Below are positions 52,645 to 61,761 of a stretch of DNA of 64,000 nucleotides, piece by piece; position 1 is the first letter of the stretch; each line of letters starts with the position of its first letter. The notes under the pieces are model-generated. The model saw only the letters and a list, made by a program, of their open reading frames with translations. It made no database searches and was not told where the DNA came from. The translations under genes and the position numbers were made by a program. Source of the stretch: Taklimakanibacter albus. GTDB taxonomy: Bacteria > Pseudomonadota > Alphaproteobacteria > Rhizobiales > Aestuariivirgaceae. The stretch spans positions 1,448,624-1,512,623 of the forward strand of contig NZ_JAENHL010000008.1 in NCBI RefSeq assembly GCF_016595235.1. Reading direction: 5' to 3'.

Positions 52645-54135
52645 CTACAAACGCACGAAATCGGCCAGCCGGTCGCCCCGCGCCACTTGCCGGCGCAGCT
52701 CATCGGGTGACCCATTGAAGGCGATGCGGCCCTTTTCCATGAAGACGACGCGGTCGGAGACGTCGAGCGCGAATTTCATCTCATGGGTGACGATGACCAT
52801 GGTCCGGCCCGACTTCGCCAGATCGGCGATGATGCGCAGGACCTCGCCGACCGTCTCAGGATCGAGCGCCGAGGTCGGCTCGTCGAAAAGCAGCACCAGC
52901 GGCTCCATGGCGAGCGCCCGGGCGATGGCGACACGCTGCTGCTGGCCGCCCGACAATTGATGCGGATATTTGTTCTCATGCATGAGCATGCCGACCTGAT
53001 CGAGCAGCAGACGCGCTTTCGCCTCGGTCTCCGGCCGGCCGCCGCGCTTGTGATAGAGCGGCGCCATCATGACATTGTCGAGAACGGTCTTGTGCGGGAA
53101 GAGATTGAAGCTCTGGAACACCATGCCGATTTCCAGCATCTCATGCTTGAGCTTCGGCAGCTTCAGGCTCTCCTCGCTCCCGGCCAGGATGGCGACGCCA
53201 TGGAGATGCACCACGCCGCGATTGAGGGCTTCAAGACCATTCAAGGAGCGGATCAAGGTCGTCTTGCCGGAGCCCGACGGTCCGATGATCGACACCACCT
53301 CGCCTTGCTTTACCGCCAGCGAGAGGTCGCTGAAAACGGTGCTTTCACCGAAACGTTTCTCGCCACGCTCGAGGCTGATGGCCGGCTGCTGCGATGAAGC
53401 GGTGAATTGTGTCGCCGCCACCGCTTGCCCGTCAGCCGGCGCCGTCGACAATTCCGCCTCTTTCTTGGAGAAATCGAGACGCTTCTCGAGCAGCTTGAGC
53501 AGACGGTCGAAGACGGTGACGATCAGTACATAATAGAAGGCGACCGCCAGCATCGTCTCCATGACCTTGAAGTTCTGCGTGTAATAACGCTGGCCGACGA
53601 GAAGAATTTCCGACAGCGAGATCACCGAGACGAGTGAGGTCAATTTGACGATCGAGACGAATTCATTGCCAAGCGCCGGCAGCGCGATGCGCAAGGCCTG
53701 CGGAATGACGATCAGGCGCTGGATGCCGAGCTTGCCCAGCCCCAGCACACGGCCCGCTTCATATTGGCCGCGATTGACCGCCATCAGCGCGCCGCGATGG
53801 ATCTCGGCGATATAGGCCGTCTCGCTCAGCACCAGAGCGATGAGGCCGGAGACGAAAGGCAGGGACAGAAAAGCGCCGGTCGAGGGGAAGGCCTGCGGCA
53901 GGTTGTAGACGAAGATCAGGAGCACCAGCAGCGGCAGGCTGCGGAAGAACCAGATATAGGCCGAGGCGAGCCGGCTCACCGGCGCATAAGGAGACTGGCG
54001 CGCCAACGCGACGAGGAAACCCAGCACGACGCTCAACGCCCAGGCGGCCAGGCTCAATTCGACGACGAGCAGTGTCGCCTTCCAGAAGTCGCGGCTCCAG
54101 AAGAGCCGCAACAGATAGGTCCAATCGAATTCCAT
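52645..54135 (-). CDS. Fused amino-acid ABC permease and ATP-binding protein
   Basis: The 496-residue protein joins a HisM-type permease, about residues 1-225 ([20 protein letters not shown] is the EAA region), to a GlnQ-type ATPase, about 250-496 (Walker [10 protein letters not shown], signature [15 protein letters not shown], Walker [18 protein letters not shown]). A polar linker lies between. The permease and ATPase are separate genes in most such transporters. The start ATG at 54135 is 14 bp after the binding-protein stop. Confidence 0.92.
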   Translation of the reverse strand: MEFDWTYLLRLFWSRDFWKATLLVVELSLAAWALSVVLGFLVALARQSPYAPVSRLASAYIWFFRSLPLLVLLIFVYNLPQAFPSTGAFLSLPFVSGLIALVLSETAYIAEIHRGALMAVNRGQYEAGRVLGLGKLGIQRLIVIPQALRIALPALGNEFVSIVKLTSLVSVISLSEILLVGQRYYTQNFKVMETMLAVAFYYVLIVTVFDRLLKLLEKRLDFSKKEAELSTAPADGQAVAATQFTASSQQPAISLERGEKRFGESTVFSDLSLAVKQGEVVSIIGPSGSGKTTLIRSLNGLEALNRGVVHLHGVAILAGSEESLKLPKLKHEMLEIGMVFQSFNLFPHKTVLDNVMMAPLYHKRGGRPETEAKARLLLDQVGMLMHENKYPHQLSGGQQQRVAIARALAMEPLVLLFDEPTSALDPETVGEVLRIIADLAKSGRTMVIVTHEMKFALDVSDRVVFMEKGRIAFNGSPDELRRQVARGDRLADFVRL

Positions 54136-54148
54136 GAGATCTCAGGCC

Positions 54149-54964
54149 TCACTCGGTCAGAGATTTCTGGATTTCTTCCGGGGTCGGCATGGCGAGATTG
54201 TATTTCTTGAGGAGCTTGTCGTAGTCGCCTGACGCAATGAGCCCTTTGAGCTCGGCGTCGACCCGCTCGGCCAGAGCGCTGTTGCCCTTCTTGACCGCGA
54301 TGCCCATCACGATCGGGAAGAGGATCTCGTCGGAAGTGATACGCAGACGATCGCCGCCCGCCGTGGTAACGGCCGCCTGCGAGACGCCGGCATCGTCGAA
54401 GACGACATCGACGCCGCGCGAGAACAAGGCCTGTACCGCTTCCGCTGAGGTCGCATATTCCTGCACCTGGATGGGAGATGAGGCGCAGCTCGCATCCGAC
54501 ACTTTCTGAAGCTCCGGCACCCAGGCGGCGCCTTTCAGATTGCCTACCCTTTTGCCACACAATTCTTCCGGCTTCTTGGGCGCGAAGCTGTCATCCCCCC
54601 GCACCATCAGCGAGCCGCCGGTCTTGGCATAGGGGATATAGTCGACAACCTTGGCGCGGGCGGGCGTCACGTAAAGCGCCGAGGCGATCATGTCGTAACG
54701 CTGTGCCTGGAGGCCTGAGATCAGATTGGCGAAACGTGTATCGACGAATTTCACCGAAAGACCGAGCTTCGGCGCGATCAGCGCCATGACATCGGCATCG
54801 AGGCCCTTGGTCTCGCCATCCTCGATATAGTCATAGGGCGGATAGACCTGGTCGGAGCCGATCAGCAATGTGCCCTTCTCGATCGTCTCCAGTTCGGCCG
54901 CGTGAGCGCCGGCAATACCGAGCAGCAATGTCGCAGCGCACAGAAGGCTCTTCATCAGTTTCAT
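54149..54964 (-). CDS. Amino-acid ABC transporter binding protein
   Basis: The 271-residue periplasmic protein (SBP_bac_3) has a signal peptide (MKLMKSLLCAATLLLGIAG, cleaved near AHA). Its mature part has GTLLIGSDQVYPPYDYIEDG, continuing ETKGLDADVM, the classic start of amino-acid receptors. One Cys pair may form a disulfide (ELCGKRVG and DASCASSP). AGGGAG precedes the start. The ligand is probably a modified amino acid, judging by the linked hydrolase and diaminopropionate lyase. Confidence 0.92.
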   Translation of the reverse strand: MKLMKSLLCAATLLLGIAGAHAAELETIEKGTLLIGSDQVYPPYDYIEDGETKGLDADVMALIAPKLGLSVKFVDTRFANLISGLQAQRYDMIASALYVTPARAKVVDYIPYAKTGGSLMVRGDDSFAPKKPEELCGKRVGNLKGAAWVPELQKVSDASCASSPIQVQEYATSAEAVQALFSRGVDVVFDDAGVSQAAVTTAGGDRLRITSDEILFPIVMGIAVKKGNSALAERVDAELKGLIASGDYDKLLKKYNLAMPTPEEIQKSLTE

Positions 54965-55049
54965 ATTTCACTCCCTTGCTCTTATGATTTCAGACAGCGC
55001 TTCGCCTTCGCCCAATTGCTCGGACGCTGACATTCTCGATACGCTTCGC

Positions 55050-56213
55050 TCAGCAGATGACCGGCAGCTCGCGCGGCGCCCGCTTGGTCAGGAGACGCGG
55101 GCCATCCCTGGTCACCGCGATATTCTCCTCATGCACGATCATCTTGCCCGGCGCGTATTCCATGCCGGGCTCGATGGTGAGAACCATGTTCTCGACGATC
55201 AGGGTGCCGTCGCCCAAACGGTGCGACGGCGGCTCGGTGAGCTGCATGCCGAGGCCATGTCCCAGGCGGCCGACATTGTTGCCGATGGCGCCCGCCGCCT
55301 CGATGATCGTCGCCATGGCGCGCCAGACATCATCGGTCTTGGCGCCCGGCACCGCGGCGGCGATGCCCGCCTCGGTGGCGAGCCACAAGGCCTCATGCAC
55401 GCGTTTGGCGTCGTCCGACACCTGGCCCACCGCATAATTGCGATCGAAGTCGCAGAAATAGCCATCGAAGGTCGAGCCGGTATCGATGAACAGGATGTCA
55501 CCCTTTTCGATCAGGCGGTCATGCGGGCCGCAGACGATCTGGGCGACGCCGCCCGGCCCCGATATGGCAGGCATGAAGGGCGTCGAATCCGCACCGCGGC
55601 GCGCGATATCGATGCGCAATTTGCGCACAATCTCACGTTCGCTCTCGCCGATCGAAATCTGCGAAGGCAGCGCCTCATAGGCGTCGCTGGCGATCTGGCA
55701 GATGTAATGGATATGAGCAATCTCGGTTTCGGTCTTGACCATTCGGATCTCCCAGATGCAGGGCGATCCGTTTTCGAGGCTCAAGCCCAAGCTGCCGCGC
55801 AGCTGGAGGAACTCGGCGACCGGCATGCGCAAGGCCATTTCGCGCCCCATCTCGGCGCCGACCTTGCCATGTTTGCGCGGCAGGCTTTCGATCGTCGATT
55901 TGAGCAGCGACAGGCCGTCATCCTCAGGGTTCGGCGCCGCCCAGGTGCGGATGTCCTTGATCCAGGTGAGCGCCATTTCCGGCGCGCCGATTTCCGGGAT
56001 CACCGCGATCGGTGCGCCCTCGCGCGGCACGACGACGAACCAGGGTCGTGTCGGGCTTTCCCAGAATTGCGAGTCGAAGCCGGTGAAATAACGCACATTG
56101 GGAGGTGCAGTGAGAAGCAGCGCATCGAAGCCATGACGGTCCATGATCTTCTGCGCGCGTGCCGTGCGTTTCTCGAATTCGGCGGCCGTGAAGCCGCGCT
56201 GCGGGATCTTCAA
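55050..56213 (-). CDS. M24-family metallopeptidase-like hydrolase
   Basis: The 387-residue pita-bread-fold protein has an N-terminal creatinase-like domain (PNVRYFTGFDSQFWESPTRP). Its M24 catalytic domain retains the five metal ligands: the Asp residues in FIDTGSTFDGYFCDFDRNY, His in RLGHGLGMQL, Glu in LTIEPGMEY and Glu in VHEENIAV. Family options are Xaa-Pro peptidase, creatinase or ectoine hydrolase. It starts with TTG overlapping the stop of the ammonia-lyase gene, with AAAGGA upstream. It likely hydrolyses the imported compound. Confidence 0.88.
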   Translation of the reverse strand: MKIPQRGFTAAEFEKRTARAQKIMDRHGFDALLLTAPPNVRYFTGFDSQFWESPTRPWFVVVPREGAPIAVIPEIGAPEMALTWIKDIRTWAAPNPEDDGLSLLKSTIESLPRKHGKVGAEMGREMALRMPVAEFLQLRGSLGLSLENGSPCIWEIRMVKTETEIAHIHYICQIASDAYEALPSQISIGESEREIVRKLRIDIARRGADSTPFMPAISGPGGVAQIVCGPHDRLIEKGDILFIDTGSTFDGYFCDFDRNYAVGQVSDDAKRVHEALWLATEAGIAAAVPGAKTDDVWRAMATIIEAAGAIGNNVGRLGHGLGMQLTEPPSHRLGDGTLIVENMVLTIEPGMEYAPGKMIVHEENIAVTRDGPRLLTKRAPRELPVIC

Positions 56214-57400
56214 TGAATTATCCTTTCGGGAGAGAAGCCGACGATCGCTTCATAGGAGGCGGGATCGGTGGCAGTTTCGGTGTTGATGACGAGGACGCGA
56301 CTATCTTTATCGAGCTTGATCGCCGCGCGAGCGTCCTTATCGCCCACGATCGCCAGAAGCCCGGCAAGGCCCGCGGCGCCACTTTCGCCGGCGACGACCG
56401 GCGGATCGCCGGCTTTGGGGAAAGCCAGCGCCCGCATGGCCTGCTTCGCGTCTTCTTCCGAGACGGTCATGAAGGCGTCGGCGGTCTTTTCCAGGATGCG
56501 CCAGGCGATGAGCGAGGGCGTGAAGCATTCGAGCATGGCCATCACCGTCGGCTCACCCGGCGTGACGCTGACCAGCTTGCCTGCTCTGGCACTGGCGATG
56601 ACGCAGGCGGCGCGGTCCGGCTCGACGATGATGGTGACGGGTTTGGCGGCGCCGAGACGGTCGGCCAGATAACCGGCGATGCTGCCGGCGAAACCGCCGA
56701 CACCCGCCTGCAGGAAGACATGGGTCGGTGGCGCCTGCATCTGCTGAAGCGCCTCATCGCTAAGGATCGTGTAGCCCTGCCCCACAAAGGCGGGTGTTTC
56801 CTCATAGCCAGGCCAGGACGTATCGGAGACGAGATGCCATCCCTTCTCCTGAGCGGCACGTTCCGATTCAGTGACCGAGTCGTCATAGGAACCAAGCACG
56901 CGCACGATCTCATCGGCGCCCAGCGCCTGGGTGCGCGCGTCCGATACGCCTTGATGCACGAAGATCACCGAGCGGCAGCCGAGGAGGCGCGCGCCGGCCG
57001 CGACCGACTTGCCGTGATTGCCGTCGGTGGCGCAGCAGACCGTGACGGTTCGCGCGAATTCTCTGGCCGTCGGCGACAGGAGCTGGGCGACGCTCACCTC
57101 ACCACCGAGATGGGCTTCGAGCAGCCGCTTGAACAGGACCATCACCGCATAGGCGCCGCCCAGCGCCTTGAAGCTGCCCTGGCCGAGGCGCAGCGCCTCG
57201 TTCTTGAGAAAGAGCTGGCCGACGTCTGCCTCCGCGGCGATCCCCGGCAGTGCGATCAGTGGTGTCGTTTCGATCGGCCCCCAGAGGCCCAGAAAGGGGC
57301 GGACGAGGTCCGGGGCGCTGCGGCCGACGGTAGCCCGGTCGGCCTCGCTCAGAGGCGAACCGAAGGCCGGTAGTGTGTTGAGATGTACTCTATTGCTCAT
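56210..57400 (-). CDS. dpaL: Diaminopropionate ammonia-lyase
   Basis: The 396-residue PLP enzyme carries the PLP lysine in QGSFKALGGAYA (Lys78), CATDGNHGKSVAAGARLLG, SDTSWPGYEETPAFVGQGYT, LQAGVGGFAGSIAGYLAD and GESGAAGLAGLLAI. These match the diaminopropionate ammonia-lyase pattern (E. coli YgeX) better than threonine dehydratase. The reaction converts 2,3-diaminopropionate to pyruvate and two ammonia. It is first in the operon and divergent from the Lrp regulator at 57503, with 102 bp between. Confidence 0.86.
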   Translation of the reverse strand: MSNRVHLNTLPAFGSPLSEADRATVGRSAPDLVRPFLGLWGPIETTPLIALPGIAAEADVGQLFLKNEALRLGQGSFKALGGAYAVMVLFKRLLEAHLGGEVSVAQLLSPTAREFARTVTVCCATDGNHGKSVAAGARLLGCRSVIFVHQGVSDARTQALGADEIVRVLGSYDDSVTESERAAQEKGWHLVSDTSWPGYEETPAFVGQGYTILSDEALQQMQAPPTHVFLQAGVGGFAGSIAGYLADRLGAAKPVTIIVEPDRAACVIASARAGKLVSVTPGEPTVMAMLECFTPSLIAWRILEKTADAFMTVSEEDAKQAMRALAFPKAGDPPVVAGESGAAGLAGLLAIVGDKDARAAIKLDKDSRVLVINTETATDPASYEAIVGFSPERIIH

Positions 57401-57502
57401 GTGTCGAGAGAATATTGCAAGATACTCGAGGATTGCGCTTGATTTTGCGCCATTCTCTGCAAAGAAATCTCGTCAAAGCCGTAAGATGCGAGAAAGACCT
57501 GC

Positions 57503-57982
57503 ATGGCCCGACACCCGCAACCCGTGGCGCTCGACGATTTCGACCTGAAGATCTTGAATGTCGTCCAGCTCGACAATCAGATGCCGCAGCGGATCATCGC
57601 CGAGCGCATCGGCCTGTCGGCGCCGGCGGTGGCGCGCCGGCTGCAAAACTTGCGCGAGATGGGCGTCATCGCGCGCGACATCGCGGTGCTCGACGAGACG
57701 GCGGTCGGCCGGCCTTTGACCATCGTGGTCGAGGTCACCACCGAAAATGAGCGGCTCGACCTCCTCGATACGATGAAGGAGCGTTTCCTCGCCTGCCCGC
57801 AGGTCCGCCAGTGTTATTACGTCACCGGCGATATGGATTTCATCCTGATCATGAATGTCAGGGACATGGAGGAATATACCGAGCTCACCCGCGCGCTTTT
57901 CTTCGAAGGCGGCAATGTGAAGAGCTTCCGGACCTGCGTCTCGATGGAGAACGTCAAGACGAATGGCCCGGTGCCCCTCTAG
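57503..57982 (+). CDS. Lrp/AsnC-family regulator
   Basis: The 159-residue regulator has a helix-turn-helix (LDNQMPQRIIAERIGLSAPA, continuing VARRLQNLREMG, about residues 20-51) and a RAM effector domain (VRQCYYVTGDMDFILIMNVR). It is divergent from dpaL and probably makes that operon respond to its amino acid. The repeated TTGCGC sequences at about 57434-57448, between the two genes, are possible contacts. Its stop codon TAG overlaps the stop of the convergent gene in CTAG. Confidence 0.9.
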   Translation: MARHPQPVALDDFDLKILNVVQLDNQMPQRIIAERIGLSAPAVARRLQNLREMGVIARDIAVLDETAVGRPLTIVVEVTTENERLDLLDTMKERFLACPQVRQCYYVTGDMDFILIMNVRDMEEYTELTRALFFEGGNVKSFRTCVSMENVKTNGPVPL

Positions 57983-58350
57983 CTGACCAGATCGAAATGC
58001 CAGACCTTGGCGATGATGCGCCAGGCGCCGTCGATCCTGATGAAAGTCAGATCGTCGGTGAAGAACTTGGGATGATAGGCATTCCTGAGCCGCGCATGCG
58101 CCGTGGTCGGGCTCGCCTCGACGAGGCTCACGATCTCATCCCGGCGTGTATCGCCGCGTGAGGCGGGCGATGGCCGGCCCAGCACGATGTCGAGATATTG
58201 CGCGAGGCTGAGGGCGGTCAGCTGACCACCCGTCGCCGAAAAGAGCCGCGCCTCGGGATGGAACACCTCGCGGAACAGATCCGTGTCGCCCTGATAGAGC
58301 CCATCGAGATAGGTCTGCACCGCCTTGCGGAGATCACTGCTCATATGCAT
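57979..58350 (-). CDS. NTF2-like (SnoaL/lumazine-binding type) protein
   Basis: The 123-residue protein has the alpha+beta cone pattern: MSSDLRKAVQTYLDGLYQGD, FHPEARLFSATGGQL, then DDLTFIRIDGAWRIIAKVWH. Members are small isomerases, dehydratases or ligand-binding proteins, and no specific activity can be given. The ATG at 58350 follows AGGAAAGG; ATG at 58344 is also possible. It is the last gene of the second polyamine-type operon. Confidence 0.82.
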   Translation of the reverse strand: MHMSSDLRKAVQTYLDGLYQGDTDLFREVFHPEARLFSATGGQLTALSLAQYLDIVLGRPSPASRGDTRRDEIVSLVEASPTTAHARLRNAYHPKFFTDDLTFIRIDGAWRIIAKVWHFDLVS

Positions 58351-58359
58351 CACCTTTCC

Positions 58360-59667
58360 TCAAGCCGCCGCGCGGGCATATTCATCATCGGCAAGCTCGA
58401 GACCGTGATCGAGCGCCGCCAGCAGGTCGTCGATGTCACGATCGGTGCTCACCATCGGCGGGCACAGGAACAGCGAGGTCTGCTCGCCGCTGGTGCCGAT
58501 CACGGCGCCCGCCTCCAAGGCCCGCGCGGCGACGCGCGAAGCGACCGGCGGCTCGATCGTGTCGGCATACCAGTTGCGCCAGTCCGGCCCATGCAGCTCG
58601 ACCGTCCAATGCAGGCCGAAGCCATCCATGCGGCTGACGCTCGGATGTTTCTGGGCGACCGCCATCAGGCCCTTTTCGAGCCGCTCGGCGATGTCGCGCG
58701 AACGGGCGAGCAGCTTGTCGCGCTGAACCACCCGCAAATAAGCGCGGATGCAGGAGACCGCCATCGGATGCGCCCGGAAGGTGCTGTAGGTCTGCCAGCT
58801 CTTGTCCTTGAGCTCGGCGACGAGATCCTTCGACAGCACGACGGCGCCGGCGGGCGACGAGCCGCCGGCAAGGCATTTGCCGAGCGTCACCATGTCGGGC
58901 CGGGTCTTGCCGCCCTGAAAGCCGAACCAGCGGCCGCTGCGGCCAAGTCCGGTCACCACTTCATCGGCGATCCACAGCGAGCCCGCCTTGCGCGCGGCGT
59001 CGGCGACGAGATCCTGATAGGCCGCGTCATAATAAATGCCGCCCTGGGTATAATCGATGAGGGTCGCCGCCGTGTCGGAGAGCGTCGTCTCGACACCCGC
59101 GAGGCGCTCGGCCAGAGGTCTTTTGTCGTCGATGACGCCGTATTTCGCGTTGAGGGGTGCGGGAATGACACGCACCGGCACCGGATTGGGCACCGGCCGC
59201 GAGCCGCCGCCCTGAATGGCGAGGCCGCCATGCCAATGCGGCTGCACCGTCATCTGGCGTGCCAGGCCTGCCATGCCGTGATAGGCGCGCTCGCGGGTCG
59301 CAAGCGGCGTGCGGCCGGTCATCGCCTGCGACAGCGTAAGGGCGAGATCATTCGCCTCGCTGCCGCTCAGGAAGAAACGCACCGCACCAACCCAGCTCTT
59401 CTCGTCTGCGAAGGCGATGTCGATCAGGTCCTCGGCCGCCTTCTCACGCTCAGCCCAGAACCAGCCTTCATTGATGACCGGATTCTCGGCCGCCTTGTGG
59501 ATGGCCTCGACCATGTCGGGATGGGCATGGCCCAAAGGCCCGCCGGTGGTGCTGCCATCGATGACCTTGCGGCCGTCATCGAGGATGAAGCGCACGCCTT
59601 CGCCGCCTACGACCTTGACCAAGGGTTCCTTGCCGGCATTGAGGCCGGTCTGAAGAAGTCTGCTCAT
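58360..59667 (-). CDS. Class-III aminotransferase
   Basis: The 435-residue PLP enzyme has FFLSGSEANDLALTL, YHGMAGLARQM, LWIADEVVTGLGRSGRWFGF and the PLP-lysine segment DMVTLGKCLAGGSSPAGAV. The N-terminal STTGGPLGHAHPDMVEAI is typical of the family. It probably transaminates an amino acid or diamine released by the M20 enzyme encoded just upstream. AAAGGACACGTAGA precedes the ATG. Confidence 0.9.
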   Translation of the reverse strand: MSRLLQTGLNAGKEPLVKVVGGEGVRFILDDGRKVIDGSTTGGPLGHAHPDMVEAIHKAAENPVINEGWFWAEREKAAEDLIDIAFADEKSWVGAVRFFLSGSEANDLALTLSQAMTGRTPLATRERAYHGMAGLARQMTVQPHWHGGLAIQGGGSRPVPNPVPVRVIPAPLNAKYGVIDDKRPLAERLAGVETTLSDTAATLIDYTQGGIYYDAAYQDLVADAARKAGSLWIADEVVTGLGRSGRWFGFQGGKTRPDMVTLGKCLAGGSSPAGAVVLSKDLVAELKDKSWQTYSTFRAHPMAVSCIRAYLRVVQRDKLLARSRDIAERLEKGLMAVAQKHPSVSRMDGFGLHWTVELHGPDWRNWYADTIEPPVASRVAARALEAGAVIGTSGEQTSLFLCPPMVSTDRDIDDLLAALDHGLELADDEYARAAA

Positions 59668-59680
59668 TCTACGTGTCCTT

Positions 59681-60892
59681 TCAGGTTGGTGCCGAGGCGA
59701 CGCCGCAGACGCGCAGGATGAAGCGCGTCCAGATCCGGCAGGTCTCGGTCAGATCTTCGATGAGGATGTGCTCGTCGGGCGTATGCGCCCATTTCTCATT
59801 GCCCGGGCCCAGGCCCACAGTCGGAATGCCGGCCCGGCACATGAAGGTGCCATTGACGCCGAAACGCCAGGCGGCCGGAGCGTTGTCCTTTCCCGTAGCG
59901 CTCTGCCGCGCCGCGAGTGCCGCCGCGACGACCGGATTATCGGGTGCCACATACATCAGCGGATAGTGAGTCATCAGTCGGAAGTCGTAACGGAAGCCGG
60001 GAACGCTTTGCGCCAATTGGTCGATCAACGCGCGCAGCTCGGCTTCGCAGCTTTCCGCCGTTTCGCCCCGCACATAACGGCGGTCCACGCGCACGATGCA
60101 GCGGTCCGGCACGACGGCGGTGCCGTTGTCGGGCGTGGTGCGCACTGAAATGACGGTCACGGTGGCGGGGCCCAGAAGCTCGTCGGTGCCAAGGCGGCCG
60201 GCATAGGCCTCGAGCGCTTTCAGCAAAGGCACCGCCTGGAAAGCGGCATTGAGACCGTTACCGGGCTCGGAGGCATGCGAGGTGCGGCCATGCACCTCGA
60301 GCTCGACATCGATCTTGCCGCGATGGCCGATATGGACATGGCCGCGTGATGATTCCGTGTTGAGGCCGTAATCGGCACGTATGCCACGCTCGATGACGGA
60401 GACGACGCCGGTCGGTGAATCAACTTCCTCGGCGACATCGGCGACGAAGACGATGTCGCCATTGAGATTGATTCCGGCCTGCCGGATGGCTGCGACCGCA
60501 TAGGCGCTCGCCATGACATTGCATTTCATGTCGCAGGTGCCGCGGCCATAGATCGCCTGGCCCGTTTCGCCCCAGCGCGCCGCATCGACGATGGCGCCAG
60601 AATGCGGATCCGCCATCTCGCCCGCCGGCACGTGATCGATATGGCCATTGATCATCAAGGATGGCCCATTGCCGGCGCCGCGCAGGCGGCCGACGACATT
60701 GCCATTGCCGTCGATCTCGACCTCGTCGAAACCGAGCTTGCGCAGATGTGCCGCATAGACCAAGCCGACCGCCTGCTCCTCATAGGAAAGGCTCGGCACG
60801 CGAATGACCTCCTGGCAGGCGGCGATCATGCCGTCCCTGTCGAGCGCCTGATCGACCCTGGCTTCGAGGTCGGGTTTCACTGCGATATTCAT
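59681..60892 (-). CDS. M20-family deacylase (ArgE/DapE/YgeY-like)
   Basis: The 403-residue metalloenzyme has MINGHIDHVPAGEM (His-x-Asp), YGRGTCDMKCNV, FVADVAEEVDSPTG with the catalytic Glu-Glu, a dimerisation domain around HGRTSHASEPGNG, and a terminal HTPDEH. It would remove an acyl group from an amino acid or dipeptide-like compound. The reading frame is open far upstream, but the ATG at 60892 starts just after the permease gene and gives a normal family length. An aminotransferase follows. Confidence 0.9.
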   Translation of the reverse strand: MNIAVKPDLEARVDQALDRDGMIAACQEVIRVPSLSYEEQAVGLVYAAHLRKLGFDEVEIDGNGNVVGRLRGAGNGPSLMINGHIDHVPAGEMADPHSGAIVDAARWGETGQAIYGRGTCDMKCNVMASAYAVAAIRQAGINLNGDIVFVADVAEEVDSPTGVVSVIERGIRADYGLNTESSRGHVHIGHRGKIDVELEVHGRTSHASEPGNGLNAAFQAVPLLKALEAYAGRLGTDELLGPATVTVISVRTTPDNGTAVVPDRCIVRVDRRYVRGETAESCEAELRALIDQLAQSVPGFRYDFRLMTHYPLMYVAPDNPVVAAALAARQSATGKDNAPAAWRFGVNGTFMCRAGIPTVGLGPGNEKWAHTPDEHILIEDLTETCRIWTRFILRVCGVASAPT

Positions 60893-60894
60893 GT

Positions 60895-61755
60895 CTAGTC
60901 CTTGTAAGTGGAGGCACGCGCCGCTTCGTTGCGCCGGCGGATCATCTCGGCGAAGAGCAGCAGCAGGAAGGAAGCGACGATGAGCAGTGTCGCCGCGGCG
61001 AGAATGGTCGGGCTCAATTGCTCGCGGATGCCGCTCCACATCTGGCGCGGCACGGTGCGCTGGTCGACGCTCGCCAGGAACATGACAACCACCACCTCGT
61101 CGAGCGAGGTGATGAAGGCGAAAAGCCCGCCCGATATGACGCCCGGCGCGATCGCCGGCAGCGTCACCTTCCGGAATGTATGGACCGGCCCGGCGCCCAG
61201 GCTTGCGGCGGCGCGCACCAGGTTCCAGTCGAAGCCGGACAGAGTGGCGAGCACGGTCGTCACCACGAAGGGCGCCCCCAGCATCGCATGGGCGAGGATG
61301 AGGCCGGTCAGGGTCTGGGCGAGACCGATGGCGGTGAAGAAGAAGTAGAGCGCAGCGGCGACGATGACGATCGGGATGATCATCGGCGAGAGCAGCAGGA
61401 TCATCACCGAGGCCCGGAGCGCCGGCTTCAGCTTGGCGAGCCCCAGCGCCGCCACAGTGCCCAAGGTCGTGGCGATGAGGGTTGCGCCGACAGCGACGAA
61501 CAGGCTGTTGCGGAAGGCGGCCGCCCATTGCGGATTGGTGAAGAGCTCGCGGTACCAGCGCAGTGAGAAAGCCTCGGGCGACAGCGACAGCATTTCACGG
61601 GTGAAGGTGAAATAGGCTTCCGCATTGAAGGACAGCGGCACCACGATGACGAGCGGCAGGATGAGGAAGGCAAAGATGGCAAGGCAGAGGCCGGAAAAGA
61701 CGACATGCCATAGTCTTTCAAGCGGGCCAGCGGTGGGGCTCACGGGGAGGAACAT
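60895..61755 (-). CDS. Polyamine-type ABC permease (PotC-like)
   Basis: The 286-residue inner-membrane protein has six helices and the EAA region NLVRAAASLGAGPVHTFRKV. The stretch SLRWYRELFTNPQWAAAFRN is typical of PotC/PotI relatives. It lies 6 bp after the PotB-like gene. Confidence 0.92.
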   Translation of the reverse strand: MFLPVSPTAGPLERLWHVVFSGLCLAIFAFLILPLVIVVPLSFNAEAYFTFTREMLSLSPEAFSLRWYRELFTNPQWAAAFRNSLFVAVGATLIATTLGTVAALGLAKLKPALRASVMILLLSPMIIPIVIVAAALYFFFTAIGLAQTLTGLILAHAMLGAPFVVTTVLATLSGFDWNLVRAAASLGAGPVHTFRKVTLPAIAPGVISGGLFAFITSLDEVVVVMFLASVDQRTVPRQMWSGIREQLSPTILAAATLLIVASFLLLLFAEMIRRRNEAARASTYKD

Positions 61756-61761
61756 GAGGGC

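Noticed and set aside
56210-57400. Annotation as threonine dehydratase (IlvA/TdcB).
   Set aside because: The GSFKALGGAYA, SDTSWPGYEE and LQAGVGGFAGS segments match diaminopropionate ammonia-lyase, and no regulatory ACT domain is present.
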